Source of the DNA: CAZUDI01 sp964618975
Lineage (GTDB): Bacteria; Desulfobacterota; Desulfomonilia; UBA1062
DNA: 53,366 bases
Assembly: GCA_964618975.1 (NCBI GenBank)
Contig: CAZUDI010000024.1
Coordinates: forward strand, 1-53,366
Reading direction: 5' to 3'
A program made the translations under genes and the position numbers. This document shows, piece after piece, positions 15,634-23,815 of the stretch; the first letter of the stretch is position 1; each line of letters opens with the position of its first letter. Under the pieces are notes generated by a model. That model was not told where the DNA came from, ran no database searches, and was given only the letters and a program-made list of their open reading frames with translations.

Positions 15634-16659
15634 TCATCTCCCGCTGAGCGCGGGGTAGCCGTCAGGGTTTTCGGACTGCCATTTCCAGGCATCGCGGCAC
15701 ATGTCCTCGATGCCCAGCTCGGCCTTCCAGTTGAGCTCCCGGGCGGCCCGGGAGGGGTCGGCATAGCAGGCCGCGATATCGCCCTCGCGGCGCGCTGCGA
15801 TGCGGTAGGGGATCTTCCTCCCCGAGGCCGTCTCGAAGGCCCGCACCATCTCCAGCACGGAATATCCCCGGCCCGTGCCCAGATTGCAGGTCACCACCCC
15901 GGGACGGGCGTCGAGCCTTTCCAGGGCCCGCAGATGGCCACGGGCCAGGTCGACTACGTGGATGTAGTCCCGCACCCCCGTGCCGTCGGGGGTGGGGTAG
16001 TCGTTGCCGAAGACCGCCAGCTCCTGGAGCCGGCCCACCGCCACCTGGGTGATGAAGGGCATGAGGTTGTTGGGGATGCCGTGGGGGTTCTCGCCGATGC
16101 GGCCTGTGGGGTGGGCCCCCACCGGGTTGAAATAGCGCAGCAGGGCGATGTTCCAGGCCCTGTCCGAGACGTACAGGTCGCGCAGGATCTCCTCGATCAT
16201 GAGCTTGGAGCGGCCGTAGGGGTTGGTGGCGCCCAAGGGGAAGTCCTCGGTGATGGGGACGCTCTCAGGATCGCCGTAGACCGTGGCCGAGGAGCTGAAG
16301 ACGAGATTCTTCACCCCCTGCTCCCGCATGACCTCACACAGGGTCAGCGTGCCGGTGAGGTTGTTGTGATAGTAGGCCAGCGGGATGCTGACAGACTCCC
16401 CCACGGCCTTGAGCCCGGCAAAATGGATCACGGCCGAGATGTCGTTGGCCGCAAAGACCTTTCCCAGCGCCTCGCGGTCAAGCAGATCCACCCGGTGGAA
16501 GGCCAGGTTCCGGCCCGCGATCGCCTGCACCCGGGTGAGGGCCTCTTCCTTGCTGTTGGCAAGGTTGTCGACCACCACGACCTCGAAACCCGCCTCCAGC
16601 AGCTCCACGCAGGTGTGGCTGCCAATATACCCCGCCCCTCCGGTCACCAGAATCGTCAT
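15634..16659 (-). CDS. galE: UDP-glucose 4-epimerase
   Basis: Short-chain dehydrogenase-fold epimerase of 341 residues that interconverts UDP-glucose and UDP-galactose for surface sugars. It has the NAD motif TGGAGYIGSH at the N-terminus, the catalytic Ser/Thr region FSSSATVYG, the YxxxK pair in NPYGRSK and the substrate-site RYFNPVGAHP. ATG 16659 has GGAGG 6 nt upstream; 32 extra upstream codons in the open frame do not match the family. With pgm (23816) and the sugar transferase (49092) it would supply nucleotide sugars, though the genes are far apart. Confidence 0.95.
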   Translation of the reverse strand: MTILVTGGAGYIGSHTCVELLEAGFEVVVVDNLANSKEEALTRVQAIAGRNLAFHRVDLLDREALGKVFAANDISAVIHFAGLKAVGESVSIPLAYYHNNLTGTLTLCEVMREQGVKNLVFSSSATVYGDPESVPITEDFPLGATNPYGRSKLMIEEILRDLYVSDRAWNIALLRYFNPVGAHPTGRIGENPHGIPNNLMPFITQVAVGRLQELAVFGNDYPTPDGTGVRDYIHVVDLARGHLRALERLDARPGVVTCNLGTGRGYSVLEMVRAFETASGRKIPYRIAARREGDIAACYADPSRAARELNWKAELGIEDMCRDAWKWQSENPDGYPALSGR

Positions 16660-16765
16660 ATGCCGCCTCCACTCATCATCGTTGCTTGCGCCCCGGTTGT
16701 CGGAGCGGTTTTTCCCCTTCGTCAGTACGGTGCATCCCTGCGTCTCAATCCGCACAGCTCCAAGT

Positions 16766-16842
16766 AATCATGGGAACCCCAAGGCAAGCCCTGGACCATC
16801 CTTGCCGCCGCAAGCGACGGGGAATGCGGCCCATAGCGATTC
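16766..16842 (+). repeat. Dispersed structured repeat, copy 4 (plus orientation)
   Basis: Family copy between galE and the carbonic anhydrase gene, reaching into the latter's stop codon. It has the ends ATCATGGG and CCCATAGCGAT, hairpin CCAAGGC-AA-GCCCTGG (one mismatch) and CTTGC-CGCC-GCAAG. Confidence 0.7.
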
Positions 16843-17380
16843 ACTTCCCGTTTCCGTGATCCGCTCCGTCACCCAAGGCCTGCGAGTGTTCGGCGGCCAG
16901 GAACCGATAGGTCTCGGCCGGTTTTCGGATCCGGCTGACCCCCTCCGGGGGGAGCACCTTTTTGAGCGCTGCTGGGACGCCGGTCATCAGGTGATGCGGA
17001 CCCACGATCTGTCCTTCCCGCACGAGCGAGCCGGCGGCGATGACCGAGCCGCTTTTGATGACGGCCCCGTTGAGCACCACCGCGGCCATCCCCACCAGCA
17101 CGTTGTCTTCCACCGTGCACCCGTGCAGCACCACGTTGTGCCCCACCGTGACCCCCTCGCCCAAGGTCAGGGGATAGTCCGGGTCGGCGTGCAGGGTGCA
17201 GTTGTCCTGGATATTGGTGTCGCGGCCCAGCACGATGGGGGCCCGGTCGGCACGGACAACGGCCCCATACCAGAGGCTGACCCCGTCTCCCAGGGTCACG
17301 TCACCGATGACACAGGCCGTAGGGGCAATGAAGACCCCCTTGCCGATCTTGGGACTCTTTCCATTGAATTCCAGTATCAA
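16841..17380 (-). CDS. Gamma-class carbonic anhydrase-like protein
   Basis: Left-handed beta-helix hexapeptide protein of 179 residues, close to the usual 170-180. It has the residues typical of gamma-carbonic anhydrases (YrdA/CaiE/Cam group): VVRADRAPIVLG, NIQDNCTLHAD, VTVGHNVVLHGCTVEDNVLVGMAA, in which the three metal-binding histidines are present. The likely start is TTG at 17380 after GAGAGGG; a longer frame reaches 17449 without support. Activity on CO2 is inferred; some members lack it. Confidence 0.87.
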   Translation of the reverse strand: MILEFNGKSPKIGKGVFIAPTACVIGDVTLGDGVSLWYGAVVRADRAPIVLGRDTNIQDNCTLHADPDYPLTLGEGVTVGHNVVLHGCTVEDNVLVGMAAVVLNGAVIKSGSVIAAGSLVREGQIVGPHHLMTGVPAALKKVLPPEGVSRIRKPAETYRFLAAEHSQALGDGADHGNGK

Positions 17381-17483
17381 AACTTGCCCTCTCTGACGTT
17401 TGCAACTTGCCCTTGCGGGGGTCCGCCCGACTCGAAACGCAGCAGGCACCCTCCCGCGCCGCCTTTTTAGAGCTTCCGCCTTA

Positions 17484-18497
17484 TCAAAGAACGAAGCGCC
17501 CTTCCTCCCACTCCACGAGATGCTCCATGATCACCTGAAACTGGTGCGCGAGGTCGGCCGTCTCCCTCTGCCAGAAGATCTCGCTGCCCCAGTCGGGGTG
17601 ATTACCCTGGAAGGAAACGTCATGCACCTGCTTGCTGCACCAGGCGAGATAATAGATGATGCGCATGAACCTCAGTGGTTCGATCAGTCTCAACGAGGCG
17701 TATTCAAGATCGCGGAACTGACGGTATCCCTCGAGGATGAGCCCGAGTTCCCGGCGCGACCGGGTGGCATGATCGGGCAGCAGCAGCCAGAGGTCCTGCA
17801 CCGGGGGGCCCATCATCATGTCGTCGAAATCGATCACGAGGAGCCCCTCGTCCAGACGATCCAGCAGGTTGGCCCGATGGCAGTCCCCGTGCAACCGGAT
17901 ATACTCGATGCCCTCGAAAAGCGGGGTTATGGCTGCAAGCGTCTGCCGGCAGATATCCTCGAAGGCGCCGCGGCTTTCAGGCGTGACAAAATCCAGCAGA
18001 GCCTCGAGCTCACGCGCCGTAGAGAACGCAGGGTGGTGGCGGATACGGGAGGGCGCCTCCCGAGCGCCTCCCACCAGGTGAATGCGCCCCACCAAAGATC
18101 CGATCCTGAGCCAGTCTTCATCCGTGACGGGTTCGAACTCCCGCCCGGCACGTTTGGGGAACACGGCGAAATCCACACCGCATACCTGCCCCAGGGTCTC
18201 ACCGTGGACAAACTCCCGGGGGGCGACTACCGCGATCTCGGAGGCCGCGCACTCCCTTAAGAACTCGTGCTCTTCCTTGAGCGCCGCCCTGTCCCAGCGT
18301 CCGGGGCGATAGAACTTGGCGATCAGACGCTCGCCGGTGGTGGATTGAAACTCATAGACCCGATTGATGTAACTGGGAAGCGGGATGGTAAGCCCCGTCA
18401 GTCTCAAACCGGTGGCATGTTCCACCGCCCCCATGAGAATATCGGGCCCCATGTGCTCGAAAATCGCCGTTGCATCCACGATCTCCCTATACCGCAT
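17484..18497 (-). CDS. SrkA-like aminoglycoside-phosphotransferase-fold kinase
   Basis: Protein kinase-like enzyme of 337 residues resembling E. coli SrkA (YihE). Features are the N-terminal LPSYINRVYEFQ with the ATP lysine in LIAKFYRPGRW, the catalytic loop IRLHGDCHRANLL, the metal Asp in VIDFDDMMMGP and the SrkA-like C-terminus FMRIIYYLAWCSKQ ... IFWQRE. Start at ATG 18497 matches the family start but has no good ribosome site. An alternative ATG at 18557 overlaps the upstream DUF3592 stop (ATGA), which would add 20 residues and imply coupling. SrkA is linked to envelope and oxidative stress survival. Confidence 0.85.
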   Translation of the reverse strand: MRYREIVDATAIFEHMGPDILMGAVEHATGLRLTGLTIPLPSYINRVYEFQSTTGERLIAKFYRPGRWDRAALKEEHEFLRECAASEIAVVAPREFVHGETLGQVCGVDFAVFPKRAGREFEPVTDEDWLRIGSLVGRIHLVGGAREAPSRIRHHPAFSTARELEALLDFVTPESRGAFEDICRQTLAAITPLFEGIEYIRLHGDCHRANLLDRLDEGLLVIDFDDMMMGPPVQDLWLLLPDHATRSRRELGLILEGYRQFRDLEYASLRLIEPLRFMRIIYYLAWCSKQVHDVSFQGNHPDWGSEIFWQRETADLAHQFQVIMEHLVEWEEGRFVL

Positions 18498-18553
18498 GTA
18501 ACCAAACGACACAACCCGCAGTGCGGCAGGGATGTCCCCCCGCGCAGCGCAGC

Positions 18554-18979
18554 TCATTCCAGGCAGCGCTCCAGGGCCGCCCGCCGCCCGGAGATCCGCG
18601 CCACGAGGACAAGTCCGGCACCGAGCATCATAAACAGGAATCCCAGCAGAACGGCCACACCCGTCAGCGCCCACAGCGAGGAGGGGTCGTCCCTCACGGC
18701 ACGTGACGGATCGTCACCGTTATAGAGCACCCGCACCTCCTCTCCGGGGACGACGCTCTCGGGCTCCATGGTCCGGTTGTCGAGAAATTCCAGCGTCTGA
18801 GAGTCGCGGGTCTGAAACCTGATCAGAGCGCCGCCCTGGTTTCCCGGCACGGCGTCGACCACCTCGCCGGAGGTGGGGATGGCCCGCTCCACGAAAATCC
18901 ACGTCTGATAGCCCACCCATCCGCCGAAGACCAGAAAGAGCACCCCCAAGAGGGTCAAGCCATACCCGGCCGCCTTCAT
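18554..18979 (-). CDS. DUF3592 membrane protein
   Basis: Protein of 141 residues with a membrane segment at each end (LTLLGVLFLVFGGWVGYQTW and LTGVAVLLGFLFMMLGAGLVL) around an extracytoplasmic beta-rich domain (SGEVVDAVPGNQGGALIRF ... VPGEEVRVLYNGDDPSRA). That layout is DUF3592. ATG 18979 follows GGGGAG. It lies between the NfeD-like gene and the SrkA-like kinase on one strand, perhaps one envelope-related transcript. Function unknown. Confidence 0.75.
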   Translation of the reverse strand: MKAAGYGLTLLGVLFLVFGGWVGYQTWIFVERAIPTSGEVVDAVPGNQGGALIRFQTRDSQTLEFLDNRTMEPESVVPGEEVRVLYNGDDPSRAVRDDPSSLWALTGVAVLLGFLFMMLGAGLVLVARISGRRAALERCLE

Positions 18980-19029
18980 ACGTCACTCCCCTTGGCCGCT
19001 CACAGGCCGATTCGCGCCGATCCCGGCCC

Positions 19030-19446
19030 TCACGCCTCACCCTCGCCGGAGAGCGGTTCCACCATGAGGGTCAATCCCTGGATTCCGGTCACCTGTACCG
19101 GATGTCCCCGAGGCACAGCGGTGTCCCTTGATACGACCTGGGCCTGCCAACGCTCACCACGGGCACTGACGTATCCCCGCGGATTCAGGTCTTCCAGAGC
19201 CACACCGCAGCGTCCGATCATGCCCCCGTCCGGTGCGGGGCACTGCCGCTCATAGGCGCGCCGCACCAGGGGAAACATGAGAATATCCTTGAGCGCCCAG
19301 AATCCGAGGATGCCCCAGAAGACCGCTGCGGGAAGCGGCACGACCCGGCCGGCCACCCCCAGCACACCCGCCAATACGACCAGCTCCACAAGCTGGATCA
19401 GGGCGTAGCGGACGAGGGTAGAGGCATCCAGGCGCCGTTTGCGCAT
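19030..19446 (-). CDS. NfeD-like membrane protein
   Basis: Protein of 138 residues: a short basic start (MRKRRLDAS), two membrane segments (residues about 10-60) and a C-terminal OB-fold-like domain (GRCGVALEDLNPRGYVSARGERWQA ... VTGIQGLTLMVEPL), the pattern of the NfeD C-terminal domain. ATG 19446 has GAGGAGG just upstream; a TTG at 19464 is possible. NfeD proteins usually accompany stomatin/SPFH proteins, but none is seen next to it. It is followed by DUF3592 50 nt later on the same strand. Confidence 0.75.
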   Translation of the reverse strand: MRKRRLDASTLVRYALIQLVELVVLAGVLGVAGRVVPLPAAVFWGILGFWALKDILMFPLVRRAYERQCPAPDGGMIGRCGVALEDLNPRGYVSARGERWQAQVVSRDTAVPRGHPVQVTGIQGLTLMVEPLSGEGEA

Positions 19447-19553
19447 ACCCTCCTCTAACACCAACCCGCCCGCCCTTCAAGGTGTCCCTGCAAGGTTTTC
19501 CGCTTTTGGGCGGCATGAGGACCATCGGGGGGGCGGCAGGTATCTTCAGAGCA

Positions 19554-20276
19554 TCAGCCCTTGACCATCAGGTTCAAGCTTTCGATGTATTCGGGATCCA
19601 CCTTCTCCATGACCTCGATGATGTGCCGATGCAGGCGTTTCTTGTGCTCGAGGAAAATCGGCCGACCCTTGGTATAGGTCCGGGCAAAGGCCAACGTCTC
19701 CTGCATGAGCTCCTGATCGTCCGCGCAGGCCTTGACGATGACGTGATGCTCCTCCAGTTCCCGCCCTCCGGCGCGCTTGCCGCTGAAGATGAGCTCCTCG
19801 GCCTTGTAGTAGGGGATGGCCTTCTTCACGATCTCAAGCATGGCGGGCACGAAGGGGATATTGATATCGACCTCGGGGAAACAGAAGAAGCCCCTGTCCG
19901 CGCGCATAAAACGGTAATCGCAGGCACAGGCCAGGATGGTGCCGTCGCCGAAGGCGTGCCCGTTGATGGCAGCGATCACGGGCATGGGAAAATTAAGCAC
20001 CCGGGTGAACATGCGGTTGAGCCCGTACATGAAGGCCTTGATCGCCGGGAAATCCTGCTCGCCTATGACCTGTGTCATCCACTCCAGGTCGATCCCCAGC
20101 GACCAGCACTTGGGGTCGCTCGAGGCGATCACCACCGATTTGAGGCTTTCGTCGGCCTCGATCTCGTCGAAGGCCTTGAGGATCGCCTCGATGAACATGG
20201 GGTTGTGCCGGTTCTCCCCGTTGTTCATGGTGATAATCGCAACGCTTTCATCCTTGGTCCATTCAATGATTGCCAT
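19554..20276 (-). CDS. Enoyl-CoA hydratase/isomerase family, delta3-delta2-enoyl-CoA isomerase-like
   Basis: Crotonase-fold enzyme of 240 residues. The oxyanion-hole regions are KCWSLGIDLEW and AINGHAFGDGTILACACDYRFM; the glutamate of FPEVDINIPF corresponds to rat Glu164. The Glu144 position in hydratases (GGGCE) is Ile here (GDGTI), as in delta3,delta2-enoyl-CoA isomerases. The text RADRGFFCFPEVDIN is close to the plant-type isomerase pattern, so isomerase action on unsaturated acyl-CoA is more likely than hydration. ATG 20276 follows AGGAGG. It stands alone, with a repeat element upstream. Confidence 0.82.
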   Translation of the reverse strand: MAIIEWTKDESVAIITMNNGENRHNPMFIEAILKAFDEIEADESLKSVVIASSDPKCWSLGIDLEWMTQVIGEQDFPAIKAFMYGLNRMFTRVLNFPMPVIAAINGHAFGDGTILACACDYRFMRADRGFFCFPEVDINIPFVPAMLEIVKKAIPYYKAEELIFSGKRAGGRELEEHHVIVKACADDQELMQETLAFARTYTKGRPIFLEHKKRLHRHIIEVMEKVDPEYIESLNLMVKG

Positions 20277-20340
20277 GAATACCTCCTGCTTGAAATGAGA
20301 TGCACCTCCCCCACCTTAGCATGCAACCACGCGGACCTTC

Positions 20341-20420
20341 AATCGTTATGGGACGAATTCCCTTAGCGTTTGCGGTGGGCATTGGGATCCAGGGCTTGGT
20401 GTGGAGTTCATACCCATAAT
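20341..20420 (-). repeat. Dispersed structured repeat, copy 5 (minus orientation)
   Basis: Family copy downstream of the amino-acid permease (stop 20445) and upstream of the enoyl-CoA isomerase gene. On the minus strand it reads TTATGGGTATGAAC ... GGGAATTCGTCCCATAACG, so the outer TATGGG/CCCATA stem is perfect. Inner hairpins are weaker than in other copies. Confidence 0.65.
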
Positions 20421-20444
20421 GCGTTTCGCCGCGCCCTCGGCCCC

Positions 20445-21329
20445 TCAGGCCTGCCCGGCACGCCCCATGGCCAATTCCAGGCGCCTGACGAGCAGGGATA
20501 TCCCCAGGGTGAGGATCAGATACAGGGCCGTGATCGTGATCCAGATCTCGAAAGTCAGGTAGGTGGCCGCCATGAGTTCAAGGCCCTGGAAGGTGAGCTC
20601 CTGAATGGAGATCACCGACACAATGGCCGAATCCTTGATGGTGGAAACGAGCTGACCCGCCAGAGGCGGCAGGATGCGCGTCATGGCCTGGGGCAGGATG
20701 ACATATCTGAGCTGCTGCCAGCGCGTCAGCCCCAGGGCATAGGCGCCCTCCCACTGACCTTTATCCACCGCCTGGATGCCGCCGCGGACGATCTCCGTGA
20801 TGTAGGCCCCCTCGTAGAGGGCCAGGGTGATAAGGGAGGCCAGAAAGGCGTTGATCTGGGAGGGCGGCGTGAAGAGCAGGGCCACAAGGCGTTGCGTCGC
20901 ATCAGGCGCCTGCCTTACAAGGCTCTCCACCCCCAGGGCGTTCATGAGGCGGTCGCCGATGAAATAGTAGAAGATAAACACCAGCACCAGGGGGGGCACG
21001 TTGCGCATGAGCTCCACATAGGTGCCCCCCACCAGCCGTCGGAAGAGTCGCGGGCTCACCCGCATGAGCCCCATGAGCGACCCGAGCAGGGTGGCCAGCA
21101 AGGTTGACCACAGGCTGAGTCGGATGGTGGTAAAAAACCCCTGCATCAGCAGATTGGCCACCCAACTGCCGGTGAGCGCATCGTAGCGGAAAAGGTACGG
21201 GGGGATCACCCCCCAGTTCCAGCGGTAATTGAGCCCCACCCGGATGCGGTACATCAGCCCCACCGCGACCAGAACCACGGCCATAACGATCAGGACATCG
21301 AAGAGCGTGACGCGCCGCCTGTGTTCCAT
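20445..21329 (-). CDS. Amino-acid ABC transporter permease (HisM/GlnP type), second subunit
   Basis: Polar amino-acid permease of 294 residues, inner membrane. After a first membrane segment and a hydrophilic stretch (YRWNWGVIPPYLF), the HisM-type core has five segments, with EAA loop GAYALGLTRWQQLRYVILPQAMTRILPPLAGQLVSTIKDS, very typical. Positions 1-75 form an N-terminal extension. ATG 21329 has GAAGG upstream. It is the last gene of the transporter operon, 37 nt after the binding protein gene. Confidence 0.9.
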   Translation of the reverse strand: MEHRRRVTLFDVLIVMAVVLVAVGLMYRIRVGLNYRWNWGVIPPYLFRYDALTGSWVANLLMQGFFTTIRLSLWSTLLATLLGSLMGLMRVSPRLFRRLVGGTYVELMRNVPPLVLVFIFYYFIGDRLMNALGVESLVRQAPDATQRLVALLFTPPSQINAFLASLITLALYEGAYITEIVRGGIQAVDKGQWEGAYALGLTRWQQLRYVILPQAMTRILPPLAGQLVSTIKDSAIVSVISIQELTFQGLELMAATYLTFEIWITITALYLILTLGISLLVRRLELAMGRAGQA

Positions 21330-21366
21330 GAGACCTTCCGCCGGAGGTGTACCCAGGTTGCAGGCC

Positions 21367-22197
21367 TTACTGGATCAGACCTGCCCAGTCCCGGGTTTCG
21401 AACCAGTAGCGCTTGCGCTCCTTCAGCCAGCCCTCGGCCTCCACCACACGGATCCAGTTGTCCAGGAAGTTAAGGGTGTCAAAGTCGCCCTTGACCAGGG
21501 CGAACCCGATGGGCTCGCGCGTGAAGTTCTCGCTTAAGGGCAGGCAAAGCCGCTCGGGATACCTGAGGGCCTGAAAGGCCGGCAGGGGGGCCGATGCCAC
21601 CAGGGCGTGCACCCTCCCGTTGAGCAGTTCCTGCACGGCCTGCGACTCGTCGTCGAAGAGCCGCAGTTCTGCGTTAGGCAAGAATCTGCGCGCAGCGGCC
21701 TCGGCCGTGGTGCCGATGCGGGCGGCCACGGCCACGTCGTGGCGGTCGAAATCGGCCAGGGAGGTGACCTCCCCCGCCAGGCCTCTATGCGCCACCAGCG
21801 ACATGCCGCTGTAGTCGTAGGGGATGGAAAAATTCACCTTCAGGTTGCGTTCGGGGCGAATCCCCATACCGCCAATGATGATGTCGAACTTCCCGGTGAG
21901 CAGGGCGGGGATGATGCCCGACCACTTGGTGGGGATGAACTCCACCGCTACCCCCATGTCACCGGCCAGCCTGCGGGCCACATCGACCTCGAACCCGATG
22001 AGCTCCCCGGTCTTGTCCTTCATGGCCCAGGGCACAAAGGTGGACAGGCCCACGCGCAACACCCCGCGCCTCAATACCTGCTCCAGGATGCCCCCGTCCC
22101 TGTCCGCCGGGACCGCCTCCGGTAGTGGGGGAGAGCAGGACAGCGCAAGAACGCTCACGATCACCAATGCCACGCAAAATCCTTGTGCATGCTTCAT
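21367..22197 (-). CDS. Amino-acid ABC transporter substrate-binding protein (family 3)
   Basis: Extracytoplasmic binding protein of 276 residues with an N-terminal hydrophobic signal and a lipobox-like LALSC, so probably a lipoprotein. Family 3 features are LRVGLSTFVPWAMKDKTGELIGFEVDVARRLAGDMG, FIPTKWSGIIPALLTGKFDIIIGGMGI and the aspartate/arginine sites typical for polar amino acids. Its ATG overlaps the ATPase gene stop (ATGA). The ligand cannot be named from sequence. Confidence 0.9.
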   Translation of the reverse strand: MKHAQGFCVALVIVSVLALSCSPPLPEAVPADRDGGILEQVLRRGVLRVGLSTFVPWAMKDKTGELIGFEVDVARRLAGDMGVAVEFIPTKWSGIIPALLTGKFDIIIGGMGIRPERNLKVNFSIPYDYSGMSLVAHRGLAGEVTSLADFDRHDVAVAARIGTTAEAAARRFLPNAELRLFDDESQAVQELLNGRVHALVASAPLPAFQALRYPERLCLPLSENFTREPIGFALVKGDFDTLNFLDNWIRVVEAEGWLKERKRYWFETRDWAGLIQ

Positions 22198-22976
22198 GGG
22201 ACACCTCCTCCGATACGTTCGCCGTGATTGAAGACATCCAGGATCTGGCTCAGGAAAAGCCGTGTACGTTCCCTGTGGGGCGCGGTGAAAAAGGTCGCGA
22301 CCGGGGCCTCCTCCACGATGCCCCCATGTTCCATGAACACGATACGGTCACCTACCTCGCGGGCAAAGCCCATCTCGTGCGTCACCACCACCATGGTCAT
22401 CCCTTCGCTGGCCAGCGTACGCATCACCTCGAGCACCTCGCCGATCATCTCCGGATCCAGGGCGCTGGTGGCCTCATCAAAGAGCATAACCTTGGGGTGC
22501 ATGGCCAGGGCCCGGGCGATGGCCACGCGCTGGAGCTGTCCACCGCTGAGCTGGGCGGGGTAGCGCTCCTCCTTGTCCGCAATCCCCACCTTGGCCAGCA
22601 GGGCCAGGGTGGTCTGGCGGGCATCACGCGCGCTCTTGCGGCGCACCAGACGCTGGGCCAGGTCGATGTTCTGTCTGACCGTCAGGTGGGGAAAGAGGTT
22701 GAAGGACTGGAAGACCATGCCCACCTCCTTGCGGATCTCGCGCCGTCTCCGGCGGTGGTGATCGAGCGGGATGCCGTCGATCACCACCGAGCCGCCCTCG
22801 AAGGACTCCAGGCCGTTGAGACACCGCAGGAAGGTGGATTTCCCTGCCCCCGAGGGCCCGATGATCACCACCACCTCCCCCCGCCGGATGCTCAGGCTGA
22901 AGTCCTTCAGTGCCACCACCCCGCCTGCGAAGGTCTTGCTGATCCGGTCAACCTCGATCATATAATCTTCGGTCAC
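22194..22976 (-). CDS. Amino-acid ABC transporter ATP-binding protein (GlnQ/HisP type)
   Basis: Cytoplasmic ATPase of 260 residues: Walker A GPSGAGKST, Q-loop VFQSFNLFPHLT, signature LSGGQLQR, Walker B VMLFDEATSALDPE and switch His in VVTHEMGFAREVGDRIVFM, diagnostic of polar amino-acid importers. The start is GTG 22976 with AAGGAGG 5 nt upstream, 16 nt after the upstream permease stop; ATG 23000 (overlapping that stop) and ATG 22961 are alternatives. C-terminal TAPHRERTRLFLSQIL is typical. Confidence 0.92.
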   Translation of the reverse strand: MTEDYMIEVDRISKTFAGGVVALKDFSLSIRRGEVVVIIGPSGAGKSTFLRCLNGLESFEGGSVVIDGIPLDHHRRRRREIRKEVGMVFQSFNLFPHLTVRQNIDLAQRLVRRKSARDARQTTLALLAKVGIADKEERYPAQLSGGQLQRVAIARALAMHPKVMLFDEATSALDPEMIGEVLEVMRTLASEGMTMVVVTHEMGFAREVGDRIVFMEHGGIVEEAPVATFFTAPHRERTRLFLSQILDVFNHGERIGGGVP

Positions 22977-22992
22977 CGCCTCCTCCTTGGAT

Positions 22993-23802
22993 CTATACAT
23001 AACGCGCCCGGAGTCGCTTATCCAGGGTCGTGGCCAGACGCGAGAGCGCGAGCGTGATCGCCAGGTAGATCGCCGCCACCGTGAACCAGATTTCAAAGGC
23101 CAGGAAGGTCTGGGCCACAATGGCCTGCCCCTGCATGGTGAGGTCGTAGATCGCGATGGTGCTCACCAGGGCCGAATCCTTGACCAGCGAGATGAACTGT
23201 CCAGTCAACGGCGGCAGAATCTGACGGAGCGCCTGAGGCAGGATTATATGCACATAGGTCTGCAGGCCGCCGATCCCGAGGCTGTAGGCCGCATCCCACT
23301 GCCCACGGGGGATGGAAACGATCCCCGCCCGCATGATCTCGGACAGGTAGGCCCCCTCAAAGAGGCTCAGACTCAGAACCGCCGAGGCGAAGGCCGAGAT
23401 GCCCAGGATGGGCGCGAGCATGAAATACATGCAGAAGAGCTGGATAAGCAGGGGGGTGTTGCGAATAAACTCCAGATAGATCCGCGAAAGTGCCGCGGCG
23501 CTCCACGATCTCGAGAGCCGCATCAGCGCCGCCAGCAGCCCGAAGACCAGGGCCAGAATCATACTGATGGCCGTGATCTTGAAGGTCACCGCCAGACCCG
23601 CCAGCAGCTGTCCGGCGACAAGCCCCTCCGGGGTGACCATCACCAGATAACGCCCCACCCGGTACCACTGCCACTGGTAGCCCAGCGAGGCGCTGCCCCT
23701 GATGACGAGCGTCACCACCAGGGCACACAGGAGCACGAACATGGCCCCATCGAAAAGGCTGCGGTATAAAGGTGTTGCCAATGAAGGCCTCCAGGCGAAC
23801 AT
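22993..23802 (-). CDS. Amino-acid ABC transporter permease (HisM/GlnP type), first subunit
   Basis: Partner permease of 269 residues. A first membrane helix is followed by a short hydrophilic linker (YQWQWYRVGRYLVMV) like that of the second permease, then the five-helix core with EAA loop DAAYSLGIGGLQTYVHIILPQALRQILPPLTGQFISLVKDS. The start (ATG 23802) lies 13 nt after the phosphoglucomutase stop, so one transcript is likely. The two permeases share only moderate similarity, so a heterodimer is expected. Confidence 0.9.
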   Translation of the reverse strand: MFAWRPSLATPLYRSLFDGAMFVLLCALVVTLVIRGSASLGYQWQWYRVGRYLVMVTPEGLVAGQLLAGLAVTFKITAISMILALVFGLLAALMRLSRSWSAAALSRIYLEFIRNTPLLIQLFCMYFMLAPILGISAFASAVLSLSLFEGAYLSEIMRAGIVSIPRGQWDAAYSLGIGGLQTYVHIILPQALRQILPPLTGQFISLVKDSALVSTIAIYDLTMQGQAIVAQTFLAFEIWFTVAAIYLAITLALSRLATTLDKRLRARYV

Positions 23803-23815
23803 GCCCTTCAGGCCT

